Positions 34,976 through 43,683 of a DNA stretch of 64,000 nucleotides are shown here, in pieces. A model generated the notes under the pieces. The model was not told the origin of the DNA, did no database searches, and was given only the letters and a program-made list of their open reading frames with translations. This stretch comes from Thermoleophilaceae bacterium (GTDB lineage Bacteria; Actinomycetota; Thermoleophilia; Solirubrobacterales; Thermoleophilaceae): assembly GCA_040901445.1 (NCBI GenBank), contig JBBDYQ010000015.1, positions 62,001-126,000 on the forward strand. The letters are read 5' to 3'. Position numbers and translations under genes: made by a program. Positions within the stretch are counted from its first letter, which is position 1. Each line of letters starts with the position of its first letter.

Positions 34976-36817
34976 ATGTGTGGAGTAGCCGGATACGTGG
35001 GCCCGGCGCCGCTCGAGGGCGGGCGCGTGGAACGCACGCTGGAGCTCATGCGCCACCGCGGCCCCCAGGGCTCGGGCCATCGCCGCTTCTCCACCCCCGA
35101 CGGCCGCACGGTGGAGCTGCTGCACACGCGGCTCGAGATCATCGACCTGTACGCCCGGTCCAACCAGCCGCTGGCCGCCGACGGGCGCTGGATCGGCTAC
35201 AACGGCGAGCTCTACAACTACGTTGAGCTGCGTCGCGACCTGGAGGGCCGCGGCGAGCCGTTTGCCACCGAGTCCGACACCGAGGTGCTGCTGCGGCTGG
35301 TGGGTCGCGACGGGCTGGACGCGCTCGATCGCTGCGAGGGCATGTGGGCATTCGCCCTCTACGACGAGGGCTCGGGCGCCCTGCACCTCTCGCGCGACCG
35401 CTTCGGCGAGAAGCCGCTCTACATCCTGCGCGACGGCGCCGGGGGCCTCTACTTCGGCTCCGAGGCCAAGTTCGTGGCCGAGCTCGCGGGACGCCGCCTG
35501 CGGCCCGACCACGAGCACCTGCACCGCTACCTGGTGAACGGCTACAAGTCGCTGTACAAGCAGCCGGCCACGTTCTTCGAGGACCTCGAGGAGCTGCCCC
35601 CCGGCCACGTGCTGAGCGTCGGGGAGGGCGGCGGCGAATCGCTGGCGCCGTACTGGCGTCCCGAGGTGGGCACGCCCGACGAGGACATGGCCTACGAGGA
35701 CGCGGTGGCCGGGGCGCGGGAACGGCTCATACGCTCTGTGGAGCTGCGCCTGCGCGCCGACGTGCCGCTCGCCTTCTGCATGAGCGGCGGAGTGGACTCG
35801 CAGTCACTCATCAGCGTCGCCAAGCGCGTGTTCGACTACGACGTGCACGGCTTCACGATCGTCAACAGCGACGAGCGCTACGAGGAGCAGGACATGGTCG
35901 ACTACGCGGTGGCGGAGCTCGGCGTGCGCCACACGGCCATCCCGGTGGACACGCGCGACTTCCTGCCGCGGCTGCGCACGCTCGTGCGCCACCACGACGC
36001 GCCCGTCTACACCATCACCTACTTCGCGCACTGGATGCTGATGCAGTCGATCGCCGAGCACGGCTATCGGATCTCGATCAGCGGCACCGCGGCGGACGAG
36101 CTCTTCACGGGCTACTACGACCACCACCTGGCCTACCTGCGCGAGGTGCACGGCGAGCCGGAGCTGCACGCCGCATCGCTGGCCGCCTGGCGCGAGCACG
36201 TGGCGCCGGTGGTGCGCAACCCGCACCTGAAGGACCCCGACCTGTTCGTGAAGGACCCCGGCTTTCGCGACCACATCTACCTGGACGCCGACGAGTTCGC
36301 CTCGCACCTGCACGTGCCGTTCAACGAGCCGTTCGAGGAGGCGCGCTTCGACGGCGCGGGACTGCTGCGCACCCGCATGCTCAACGAGCTGTTCCACGAG
36401 GCGGTGCCGGTGATCCTGCACGAGGACGACCTCAACGCCATGTACTTCTCGATCGAGAACCGCTCGCCGTTCCTGGACCGCGACCTGTTCGAGTTCTCGC
36501 TGCGCATCCCGGAGCGCCACCTGGTGCAGGACGGCCGCGCCAAGGCGGTGCTGCGCGACGCCATGGACGGCATCGTGCCGCCGCGGATCACCGAGAACCG
36601 TCGCAAGGTGGGCTTCAACGCACCCGTGCTCGACTATCTCGACGTGGGCGATCCGGAGGTCCGCGGCTGGCTGCTGGGCGACGGCGAGATCTGGGAGCAC
36701 GTGCGCCGCGACGCCATCGAGGGCATCCTCGACCTCGACTTCCTCCCGAACTCCAAGAGCAAGTTCCTCTTCAACCTCGTCAACGCAAAGCTCTTCCTGG
36801 AGGAGTTCGGGTCGTGA
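34976..36817 (+). CDS. asnB: Asparagine synthase-like glutamine amidotransferase
   Basis: 613 residues, ATG at 34976 so that Cys2 (MCGVAGYVG) is the glutaminase nucleophile. The N-terminal Ntn domain shows HRGPQGSGH, YNGELYNY and ESDTEVLL; the synthase domain has the ATP-pyrophosphatase loop SGGVDS at 270-275 and SGTAADELFTGY. Length and motifs fit AsnB, but in surface-glycan loci such proteins amidate sugar carboxylates or peptide-like decorations. Here it opens an operon with two oxidoreductase/aminotransferase genes, so amidation of an acidic sugar is the likelier role (inference). Confidence 0.85.
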   Translation: MCGVAGYVGPAPLEGGRVERTLELMRHRGPQGSGHRRFSTPDGRTVELLHTRLEIIDLYARSNQPLAADGRWIGYNGELYNYVELRRDLEGRGEPFATESDTEVLLRLVGRDGLDALDRCEGMWAFALYDEGSGALHLSRDRFGEKPLYILRDGAGGLYFGSEAKFVAELAGRRLRPDHEHLHRYLVNGYKSLYKQPATFFEDLEELPPGHVLSVGEGGGESLAPYWRPEVGTPDEDMAYEDAVAGARERLIRSVELRLRADVPLAFCMSGGVDSQSLISVAKRVFDYDVHGFTIVNSDERYEEQDMVDYAVAELGVRHTAIPVDTRDFLPRLRTLVRHHDAPVYTITYFAHWMLMQSIAEHGYRISISGTAADELFTGYYDHHLAYLREVHGEPELHAASLAAWREHVAPVVRNPHLKDPDLFVKDPGFRDHIYLDADEFASHLHVPFNEPFEEARFDGAGLLRTRMLNELFHEAVPVILHEDDLNAMYFSIENRSPFLDRDLFEFSLRIPERHLVQDGRAKAVLRDAMDGIVPPRITENRRKVGFNAPVLDYLDVGDPEVRGWLLGDGEIWEHVRRDAIEGILDLDFLPNSKSKFLFNLVNAKLFLEEFGS

Positions 36818-37203
36818 GGTTCGAGCCGGTGGAGCCGCCGCGGGAGTTCGAAGTCGGGCGCCGCGGCGGGCGGCTGCGCCACGTGGGCGACGCATGGCTG
36901 GGCCATGACGAGGTGCTGACGCTGCGCACCGAGTCGGGCACCGAGGTGGACCTCACCCGCAAGTCGTGGGGCTGGTACGGCGGCCCGTCGCTCAACGGGC
37001 GCTTGCGCGACCACCGCCTGCGCGCGGCGCTCTGCATGGGCTTGCCCCGTGAGGGCGAGCAGGCCCAGCGCATGTACCTGCTGTTCGTGGAGGAGGGCCA
37101 CGAGGCGGACTTCGAGGGCTACCTCGCCGCCGAGCACATGCAGGTGGTGGCCTGGCTGGACTCCGACGAGGCCGTGGCCGAGGCCGCGCGGCGGCTGGCG
37201 TGA
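36814..37203 (+). CDS. Small conserved-looking protein of the AsnB operon, function unknown
   Basis: 129 residues from the GTG at 36814; both junctions are GTGA overlaps (with AsnB and with the oxidoreductase), which strongly supports translation. It is soluble, with a beta-rich first part (RHVGDAWLGHDEVLTLRTES), a WGWYGGPSLNGRLRDHRL core and an acidic C-terminal helix. I do not recognise the family. Position suggests an accessory or small subunit for the amidotransferase or the sugar oxidoreductase. Confidence 0.6.
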   Translation: MRFEPVEPPREFEVGRRGGRLRHVGDAWLGHDEVLTLRTESGTEVDLTRKSWGWYGGPSLNGRLRDHRLRAALCMGLPREGEQAQRMYLLFVEEGHEADFEGYLAAEHMQVVAWLDSDEAVAEAARRLA

Positions 37204-38204
37204 CGCTGCGCGCCGGGGTTATCGGCCTGGGGGTGGGCGAGCAGCACGCGGACGCGTACGCCGCGCACCCCCAGGCCGAGGTCGCCGCGCTCTGCGACCT
37301 CGACGAGGCCAAGTTGAATGCGGTGGGCGAGCGCCACCCGGGCGCCCGGCTCACGGCCTCCGCCGAGGAGCTGCTCGCCGACGACGCGATCGACATCGTC
37401 TCCGTGGCCTCCTTCGACTCGTTCCACCACGAGCAGGTCAAGCGGGCCATCGAGAGAGGCAAGCACGTCTTCGTGGAGAAGCCACTCTGCCAGCACGAGT
37501 GGGAGGCGCGCGAGCTGGCCGAGGCGCTCCAGGCGCAGCCCGGGCTGGTGCTCTCGTCCAACCTCCTGCTGCGCGTCTCGCCGCGCTTCGAGCAGGTCAA
37601 GCGCTGGGTGGAGCAGGACCGCTTCGGCCGCATCTACTTCCTCGAGGGCGCCTACGACTACGGCCGGCTGTGGAAGCTCACGGAGGGCTGGCGGGGCGAC
37701 CTCGACCACTACTCGGTGACCCTGGGCGGCACCGTCCACGTGGTGGATCTGCTGCTGTGGCTGACAGGCGACCGCGTGAAGAGCGTCACCGCGCGCGGCA
37801 ACCGGATCGCCAGCGAAGGGACCAAGTTCCGCTTCGATGACCTCGTGGCCGCCACGCTCGAGCTGGAGAGCGGAGCCGTGGCGCAGGTCACCGCCAACTT
37901 CGGCGGCGTCCACCCCCACTACCACGAGGTGGAGGTGTGGGGCACGCAGGCGACGTTCGTCAACGGGCTCGAGAGCGGGACGCTGTGGACGGAGGGCGCG
38001 GACGGAGCGGTGCCCGAGGCGGTGGACACCCCGTATCCAGGGGTGCGCAAGGGCGACCTGGTGGCCTCGTTCGTGGACGCGGCGGCCGGCGGCGGCCCCC
38101 CGATCGTGACCGCCGCGGAGGTGTTCGAGGTGATGGCCGTGTGCTTCGCCATCGATCGCGCGGCGGCCTCGGGCGAGACCGTCGAGCCGGAGAGGTTCGG
38201 CTAA
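37200..38204 (+). CDS. Gfo/Idh/MocA family sugar oxidoreductase
   Basis: 334 residues from the GTG at 37200 (GTGA). Rossmann start AGVIGLGVGEQHADAY, signature HVFVEKPLCQHEW, and the GGTVHVVDLLLWLTG active-site helix with its histidine. In nonulosonic-acid and diamino-sugar pathways such dehydrogenases form the 3- or 4-keto substrate used by a DegT aminotransferase, which is exactly the next gene (12-base gap). Paralogue of the enzyme at 18890. Confidence 0.85.
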   Translation: MTLRAGVIGLGVGEQHADAYAAHPQAEVAALCDLDEAKLNAVGERHPGARLTASAEELLADDAIDIVSVASFDSFHHEQVKRAIERGKHVFVEKPLCQHEWEARELAEALQAQPGLVLSSNLLLRVSPRFEQVKRWVEQDRFGRIYFLEGAYDYGRLWKLTEGWRGDLDHYSVTLGGTVHVVDLLLWLTGDRVKSVTARGNRIASEGTKFRFDDLVAATLELESGAVAQVTANFGGVHPHYHEVEVWGTQATFVNGLESGTLWTEGADGAVPEAVDTPYPGVRKGDLVASFVDAAAGGGPPIVTAAEVFEVMAVCFAIDRAAASGETVEPERFG

Positions 38205-38207
38205 CGT
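38202..38207 (+). promoter_or_regulatory. Candidate -10 element TAACGT
   Basis: TAACGT overlaps the TAA stop of the oxidoreductase and lies nine bases before the ATG at 38217. Confidence 0.42.
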
Positions 38208-38216
38208 GCCGCGCGC

Positions 38217-39371
38217 ATGATCCCCTTTGGAAAGCCGATGATCGGCCAGGAGGAGCGCGACGCGGTCGCCGAGGTGCTCGCCGGCACCACGCTCACGCAC
38301 GGCCCCCGGGTGAAGGAGTTCGAGGCCGCCTTTGCGGAGTTCACGGGCGCGCCGCACGCCATCGCCACGGCCACCTGCATGGCGTCCCTGCACCTGGCCT
38401 ACCTCTACCTCGGAATCGGCGCAGGCGACCAGGTGATCGTGCCCGCCCAGACGCACGTTGCGATGGCGCACGCGGTACAGGCGGTGGGTGCCGAGCCGGT
38501 CTTCTGCGACGCCGACCCCCGCACCGGGAACGTCGATCTCGACCAGCTCGAGGGCCTGGTGACCGACCGGACCCGAGCGATCTCGGTGGTCCACTACCTC
38601 GGCCGGCCCGTGGACATGGGCCGGGTGCTCGAGATCGCCCGCCGCCACGACTGCTTTGTGGTGGAGGACTGCGCCATCGCGCTGGGCGCCACCATCGGGG
38701 GCACCCACGTGGGCCTGCACGGCGACGTGGGCTGCTTCTCCTTCTACCCCGTCAAGCACATCACGACGGGCGAGGGCGGCATGGTCATCACCACCCGCGA
38801 TGACGTGGCCGACCGCGTCTCCAAGCAGCGCGCGTTCGGCATCGACAAGAGTGTTCTGGCCGATCGCCGCCACACCGGCGCCTACGAGATCGAGCACCTC
38901 GGGTTCAACTACCGGCTTGGCGAGATCGGGGCCGCCATGGGCGTGGAGCAGATGAAGCGCCTGCCGGGCTTCCTCGAGCAGCGCGAGCGCAACTTCGAGG
39001 CGCTGGCCCAGGGTCTCGGGGAGGTGGACGAGCTGCGGGTGCTCGAGAGCGGGCATGACGACGACAGGCGCTCGAGCCATTACTGCCTGGTCGCGGAGCT
39101 CGACGAGCCACTGGCCGGACACCGCGAGCAGATCATCGAAGCGCTCAAGGCCGAGGGCATCGGGACGTCGGTCTACTATCCGAAGCCACTGCCGGAGACC
39201 CGCTTCTACGGCGAAACCTATGGCCACCAGGCGGGTTCCCATCCCGTGGCCGCACGCATCAGCTACGGCTCGATCGCCTTCCCGGTCGGGCCCCACATCG
39301 AGGAAGGTGACGTGGAGACGATCGTCGAGGGCGTCAAGCGAGTCGTGTCCAAGGTGGCCGTCCATGGTTGA
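38217..39371 (+). CDS. DegT/DnrJ/EryC1/StrS sugar aminotransferase
   Basis: 384 residues, ATG at 38217. MIPFGKPMIGQEE is the family's N-terminal start, VVEDCAIALGA carries the cofactor Asp region, and SFYPVKHITTGEGGM contains the PLP-binding lysine. FNYRLGEIGAAMGVEQ is the conserved dimer/active-site segment. The reaction is transfer of an amino group to a nucleotide keto-sugar. Closest role models are LegC/PseC/SpsC, which fits the downstream NeuB synthase and CMP-transferase. Overlaps the next gene by 8 bases. Confidence 0.9.
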   Translation: MIPFGKPMIGQEERDAVAEVLAGTTLTHGPRVKEFEAAFAEFTGAPHAIATATCMASLHLAYLYLGIGAGDQVIVPAQTHVAMAHAVQAVGAEPVFCDADPRTGNVDLDQLEGLVTDRTRAISVVHYLGRPVDMGRVLEIARRHDCFVVEDCAIALGATIGGTHVGLHGDVGCFSFYPVKHITTGEGGMVITTRDDVADRVSKQRAFGIDKSVLADRRHTGAYEIEHLGFNYRLGEIGAAMGVEQMKRLPGFLEQRERNFEALAQGLGEVDELRVLESGHDDDRRSSHYCLVAELDEPLAGHREQIIEALKAEGIGTSVYYPKPLPETRFYGETYGHQAGSHPVAARISYGSIAFPVGPHIEEGDVETIVEGVKRVVSKVAVHG

Positions 39372-40401
39372 CGTCGCCGGCAAGCGGGTCGCGCTGGTGG
39401 GCGGCGCCGGGTTCATCGGCCATCAGCTCGCCATCGCCCTCAAGGAGCAGGGCGCCGAGCCGCACGTGATCGACGGGCTGGCCGTGAACAACCTGCTCCA
39501 CTACACGGCACTGCCCCCCGGCACGCCCAACCGCGAACTCTACATCAAGATCATCGAGCAGCGGTTCGCGAAGCTGCACGCGGCCGGGGTGCCCATCCAC
39601 GTCCAGGACGCGCGCGACTACCACGCGCTCTCGCACATCCTCGACGAGATCTCGCCGCAGACGATCGTGCACCTGGCGGCCATCGCGCACGCGGGCAAGT
39701 CGAACAAGGACCCGATGAGCACGTTCGGGCATTCGCTGCGCACGCTCGAGAACGCGCTCGACTTCGCCCGCGCCGACGGCGTGGAGCACTTCGTCTTCTT
39801 CTCCTCGAGCATGGTGTACGGAAACTTCCAGACGCCCGAGGTGTCTGAGGACCATCCGCTCGATCCGATCGGCATCTACGGCGCCCTCAAGCTGTCCGGC
39901 GAGAAGATCGTCACGGCCTACAAGCAGGTCTTCGACCTCGACTACACGATCATCCGCCCGTCGGCCCTCTACGGGCCGGGCTGCGTGAGCCGCCGGGTCA
40001 GCCAGATCTTCATCGAGAGCGCTCTCGTGGGGGACAAGCTGCGCGTGGACGGAGACGGCGACGAGCGGCTGGACTTCTCCTACATCGGCGACGTCGTGGA
40101 CGGCGTCCTGCGCGCGGTGGGCCATCCAGCGGCGCGCAACGAGTGCTTCAACATCACGGCGGGCAACGCGCGCCAGCTGCGCGAGCTGATCGAGCTCGTG
40201 CGCGAGCACTTCCCCGAGGTCGAGGTCGAGTACGTGGAGCGCGACGCCCTGCGCCCCTACCGCGGCACGCTCAGCATCGAGAAGGCCCGGCGACTGATCG
40301 GCTACGACCCCCAGACCACACTCGAGGACGGCCTCGACCGCTACGTGGCGTGGTACCGCGACCTCGTCTCGGACGGGGCGCTGGCCGCGCCGCCCGCCTG
40401 A
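39364..40401 (+). CDS. NAD-dependent epimerase/dehydratase, LegB-like candidate
   Basis: 345 residues, ATG at 39364 inside the end of the aminotransferase gene. GGAGFIGHQ nucleotide loop, SSSMVYGNF active-site serine region, and IYGALK as YxxxK. An insertion after the second strand (LAVNNLLHYTALPPGTPNRE, about 35-55) is unlike plain UDP-glucose epimerase. In a nonulosonate pathway it would be the 4,6-dehydratase/epimerase producing the keto-sugar; the exact activity is inferred from context. Confidence 0.8.
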   Translation: MVDVAGKRVALVGGAGFIGHQLAIALKEQGAEPHVIDGLAVNNLLHYTALPPGTPNRELYIKIIEQRFAKLHAAGVPIHVQDARDYHALSHILDEISPQTIVHLAAIAHAGKSNKDPMSTFGHSLRTLENALDFARADGVEHFVFFSSSMVYGNFQTPEVSEDHPLDPIGIYGALKLSGEKIVTAYKQVFDLDYTIIRPSALYGPGCVSRRVSQIFIESALVGDKLRVDGDGDERLDFSYIGDVVDGVLRAVGHPAARNECFNITAGNARQLRELIELVREHFPEVEVEYVERDALRPYRGTLSIEKARRLIGYDPQTTLEDGLDRYVAWYRDLVSDGALAAPPA

Positions 40402-40411
40402 CGCCGGCCCC

Positions 40412-41137
40412 GTGGAGATGCGTGAAGACGGCTGGCTCTCGGAGCGGTTCGGCCACCCCGTCTACTCGCTGACCGGCCTCGAAGGGGGATTCGATGCCGA
40501 GGCGCTGCGCGGGCACACAACCGGACGGGACGCCGCCAGCTACCAGGCCAAGGTCGCTGCCGGGGCCTGGGCGCTCGTGCGCGATCTCGTGGCAGCCGGC
40601 TTCCGCGAGGTCTGCACGGCGGTAACGCTCGCCCGGGCTCTGGAACCGCCGCTAGATCCCCGGCGGGACGAGCCCGTCGTGCGGCCCATCGACCCGGACC
40701 GGGACTCGGGTTTGCCCGATCTGGCTGCGCGGGCCTTCCACTCGAGCCGCTTCCACCTCGACCCCTACATCCCGGGCTCGGTGGCCACGGCGATCAAGCG
40801 GGACTGGACGGCGAGCTACCTGTCCGGAACGCGCGGCGTGGGCGCCCTCGTGGCCGAAGGCGACCATGGGCCCCTCGGCTTCCTCGGCATGCTCGGCACA
40901 GGCGATGTGCGCGTGATCGACCTCATCGCGGTGGACCCCGCCGGTCAGGGGCGCGGCGCCGGGCGTGCGCTCGTCCGGCGCCTGCTCGACGAGACATGCG
41001 GGCACTCCGAGCGCGTGGAGGTGGGGACGCAGACGGCGAACGGGCGGGCCATCCGCTTTTACGAGCGACTGGGCTTCGCGACGGCGCGAACCGCCCACGA
41101 CCTCCACCTCCACACCGGTACCCCACGGTGGGGTTGA
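40412..41137 (+). CDS. GNAT-family N-acetyltransferase
   Basis: 241 residues from the GTG at 40412; the ATG at 40418 is nearly as good. The C-terminal 150 residues form the GNAT core, with IDLIAVDPAGQGRGAGRALV as the acetyl-CoA loop (Q-x-x-G-x-G/A) and RAIRFYERLGFATAR as the final motif. The N-terminal 90 residues hold a separate region like that of WecD/SpsD-type sugar acetyltransferases. It probably N-acetylates the amino-sugar made by the DegT enzyme. Stop and next start overlap as TGATG. Confidence 0.83.
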   Translation: MEMREDGWLSERFGHPVYSLTGLEGGFDAEALRGHTTGRDAASYQAKVAAGAWALVRDLVAAGFREVCTAVTLARALEPPLDPRRDEPVVRPIDPDRDSGLPDLAARAFHSSRFHLDPYIPGSVATAIKRDWTASYLSGTRGVGALVAEGDHGPLGFLGMLGTGDVRVIDLIAVDPAGQGRGAGRALVRRLLDETCGHSERVEVGTQTANGRAIRFYERLGFATARTAHDLHLHTGTPRWG

Positions 41138-42960
41138 TGAAGGTCCCGGCAGCGTCCGCGGTCGCGGCGTTCGAGGCCGCCTATGTCGAGCGAGCGCGGC
41201 GCGAGCTCGGCTCCCGCCTCGCGACCGCCGAGGCCGTCGTCCTTGACCGCCTGCCGCTCGCGGATGGCCGGCCAGCGCTTGCAGGCTGGTGGTGCCCAGA
41301 GGACGCGGGCGACGGCCTGATCGTGCTACCCAACCCGTGGGACGAGCGGGCGGCCATCGAGCCGTGCGTCGATTACGTCTCGGCGATCGTCGACCTTCTA
41401 ATCGCACACGGGGCGACGGTCATGGAGGAGGCCCACGATGCCGCGCACGCCGCGGTGTACTGGGATGTCCTGTTGCGTCCGTGGCTCACATTTATGGCCC
41501 ACGTGGGCCTCGACCGGCGGATGTTCTGCGCAGCAGTCACGGACCTGGCACCCGATCTCCCTGTTGCAATTGGGACGCCCCCGGAGGTTCCTCCAACGAT
41601 GGGGGAGGCCGTCGAACTGGTGCGGAGGGATGCGGGGAACCGCTCGATCGGGACCTACTTCGCGCAGCGTCTGGATCTCCCGGTGACGGACGCGATACAG
41701 CCTTTGCCCGCGGCTCCAACCCAACCACCTCGCTCGACGCCAGCCGGCTGGGCGCTGATCGCGCTTGAGCTCATGATCCAGGGCACAACCGCAGCTGTGG
41801 CATCAATGAAAACCGGGCGTCGCGTCGTCCTCGTCGGCGGCGGGCATCTTTCGGCCATCGACACACTACGTCTCATGCGCCGCGTGCGCGGCCTTCGAAT
41901 CATCCGCGGCCCGGGACCGCAACCCGGTCTTCGTCCGGAAAGCCCCGTTCGCGACGACATCCGTCGCCGTTTCGCAGCAATGGAGACAGACGATCCCTGC
42001 GTCGCGGACATCGCAGCTTTCGCAGCAAGAATGCTACCCCGGACGGTGCTGGAGGACTACGAGGCGGTGGTCACGGCGAGTCGGCGCCGCTACGGCGCCG
42101 CCTGCGTTGCGATCGCAGGCAACTACCGGGCCCAGGACGTCGAGGCGGAGTTCCTTGGGCGCTGCGCGGAGGCCGGCTTGCTGCGTGCCTTTGTCCAACA
42201 CGGGGGGACCTATCTCCAGGCGAAGGTGAACGCGTACGAGAGTCTCGAGATCCGTCCCTGGGCGGCTTTTATGAGCTGGGGCGGTAGGGGACGAAGCGTG
42301 CGACCGCTCCCAAGTCCGCGTCTAGCGCGTATCCGTGACAGCCACGTGGGTAGCAGAAGGATCGTCATCCTAGAGTGGCTCATGCCGCCCGATACGTACC
42401 TCTCGCGTATCGGGACTAAGCCGCTGGCAAACCAGGGCTATGCCCAACACGACCTGCTTGCCGAGTTTGTCCGCCACGCCGACGCCTTCCAAAACAACCT
42501 GTTCCTCAGGCGCTTCCCATATGTCGGGCTCGACGCTGAGCGCGACCCCGTCGTCGCCGCGCTGCCACATCGAGCACCAGCGACTCGGCGCAGCGCGACG
42601 CGGCTGATGCAGTCTGCGGGGTTGTGTGTCCTCACGTACCCGGACACCCCGTTCATCGAAGCGATGGTGATCGGAGTGCCGACCGTCGGGCTATGGGACC
42701 CGGACCTCTGGGAGTTCCGCGACGACGCCCGCGGCCCGTTCGACGCGTTGCGCGCCGCCGGGGTGCTCTTCTCCGATCCCCGCGCAGCGGCAGCACATGT
42801 TGAAGCGATTCACGAGCGGGCCTCGGACTGGTGGGCCTCGCGTGAGATCCAGGATGCCCGTCAGCTCTTCCTCGACCGCTTCGCGATCGGCGGGGATTGG
42901 CTCGCGGCCTGGACGTTCTTCCTCCGCGAGCTCCGCGATCGCCCGGCTGCGCCAAGGTGA
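41137..42960 (+). CDS. LIC12162-family putative transferase
   Basis: 607 residues, ATG at 41137. Segments match the pattern of the LIC12162 family from Leptospira glycan loci: YWDVLLRPWLTFMAH followed by GLDRRMF, FVQHGGTYLQAK, ILEWLMPPDTYLSRIGTKP, and TYPDTPFIEAMVIGVPTVGL with WWASREIQDARQLF near the end. The family is thought to transfer a sialic-acid-like or other unusual sugar. It occupies the slot where sps-type operons carry the UDP-sugar hydrolase SpsG. GC is low for the window (about 58% over 42481-42540), a sign of transfer. Assignment is from motif memory. Confidence 0.65.
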   Translation: MKVPAASAVAAFEAAYVERARRELGSRLATAEAVVLDRLPLADGRPALAGWWCPEDAGDGLIVLPNPWDERAAIEPCVDYVSAIVDLLIAHGATVMEEAHDAAHAAVYWDVLLRPWLTFMAHVGLDRRMFCAAVTDLAPDLPVAIGTPPEVPPTMGEAVELVRRDAGNRSIGTYFAQRLDLPVTDAIQPLPAAPTQPPRSTPAGWALIALELMIQGTTAAVASMKTGRRVVLVGGGHLSAIDTLRLMRRVRGLRIIRGPGPQPGLRPESPVRDDIRRRFAAMETDDPCVADIAAFAARMLPRTVLEDYEAVVTASRRRYGAACVAIAGNYRAQDVEAEFLGRCAEAGLLRAFVQHGGTYLQAKVNAYESLEIRPWAAFMSWGGRGRSVRPLPSPRLARIRDSHVGSRRIVILEWLMPPDTYLSRIGTKPLANQGYAQHDLLAEFVRHADAFQNNLFLRRFPYVGLDAERDPVVAALPHRAPATRRSATRLMQSAGLCVLTYPDTPFIEAMVIGVPTVGLWDPDLWEFRDDARGPFDALRAAGVLFSDPRAAAAHVEAIHERASDWWASREIQDARQLFLDRFAIGGDWLAAWTFFLRELRDRPAAPR

Positions 42961-42970
42961 ATCCGGCACA

Positions 42971-42976
42971 TATCCT
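42971..42976 (+). promoter_or_regulatory. Candidate -10 element TATCCT
   Basis: TATCCT lies six bases before the GTG at 42983, in the 22-base gap after the LIC12162-type gene. Confidence 0.42.
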
Positions 42977-42982
42977 TGCCGC

Positions 42983-43672
42983 GTGATCGCCACGGTGGTC
43001 CAGGCGCGGATGTCCTCCGCGCGCCTGCCGGGCAAGGTGCTGCGGCCTATCGCGGGAACCCCAGCCCTTCAGTACCTGCTCGAACGGCTCGCCCGGGCAC
43101 ACGGCCCCGACTCCACTATCGTCGCCACCTCGCAGGGCCCGGAGGACGACCCGGTGGCCGCGCTCTGCGACCGCCTGGGCGTGCCAGTGCACCGCGGGCC
43201 GCTTGAGGACGTGGCGGAGCGCTTTGCGGAGGTGGTGGAGCGCTTCGGCCTGGACGCCTTCGTGCGGGTGTCCGGCGACAGCCCGCTGCTCGACCAGCGC
43301 ATCGTGGACCGCGCCGTGGAGCTCTTCCGCTCCCGTGAGCCGGACCTGGTGACCAACGTCTTCCCCCGGTCCTTTCCTGTCGGGCAGTCGGTGGAGGTGG
43401 TCTCGGCAGCCAGCTTTGGGGCCCTCCTACCCGAGCTCGAGGACTCCGACGCGCGCGAGCACTTAACGCGGATGTTCTACTCGCGCCCGGAGAGGTTCAG
43501 CATCGAGAACTTCTCCAACGACCGCGACCTGAGCGGCGTGCGGCTGGCCATCGACGAGGAGCCCGATGCCCTCCTCGTCGAGCGCGTGGTGTCGCGCATG
43601 ACCCGCCCGCACTGGGACTACTCGCTCGACGAGCTTGTCGCGCTCGCCGATGGCCCCGCGCCCGTGGGCTAA
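42983..43672 (+). CDS. spsF: SpsF-like CMP-sugar cytidylyltransferase
   Basis: 229 residues from the GTG at 42983. VQARMSSARLPGKVLRPIAG (6-25) is the signature of SpsF/NeuA-related cytidylyltransferases, with VRVSGDSPLLDQRIVD as the metal/substrate strand. It sits directly before a NeuB synthase, the same pairing as SpsF-SpsE in Bacillus spore polysaccharide operons. Expected product is a CMP-nonulosonic acid. Note that the second CMP-transferase (27960) is in a different operon. Confidence 0.85.
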   Translation: MIATVVQARMSSARLPGKVLRPIAGTPALQYLLERLARAHGPDSTIVATSQGPEDDPVAALCDRLGVPVHRGPLEDVAERFAEVVERFGLDAFVRVSGDSPLLDQRIVDRAVELFRSREPDLVTNVFPRSFPVGQSVEVVSAASFGALLPELEDSDAREHLTRMFYSRPERFSIENFSNDRDLSGVRLAIDEEPDALLVERVVSRMTRPHWDYSLDELVALADGPAPVG

Positions 43673-43675
43673 CCT
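43670..43675 (+). promoter_or_regulatory. Candidate -10 element TAACCT
   Basis: TAACCT overlaps the TAA stop of the cytidylyltransferase and ends eight bases before the TTG at 43684. Confidence 0.42.
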
Positions 43676-43683
43676 GGCCCGCC

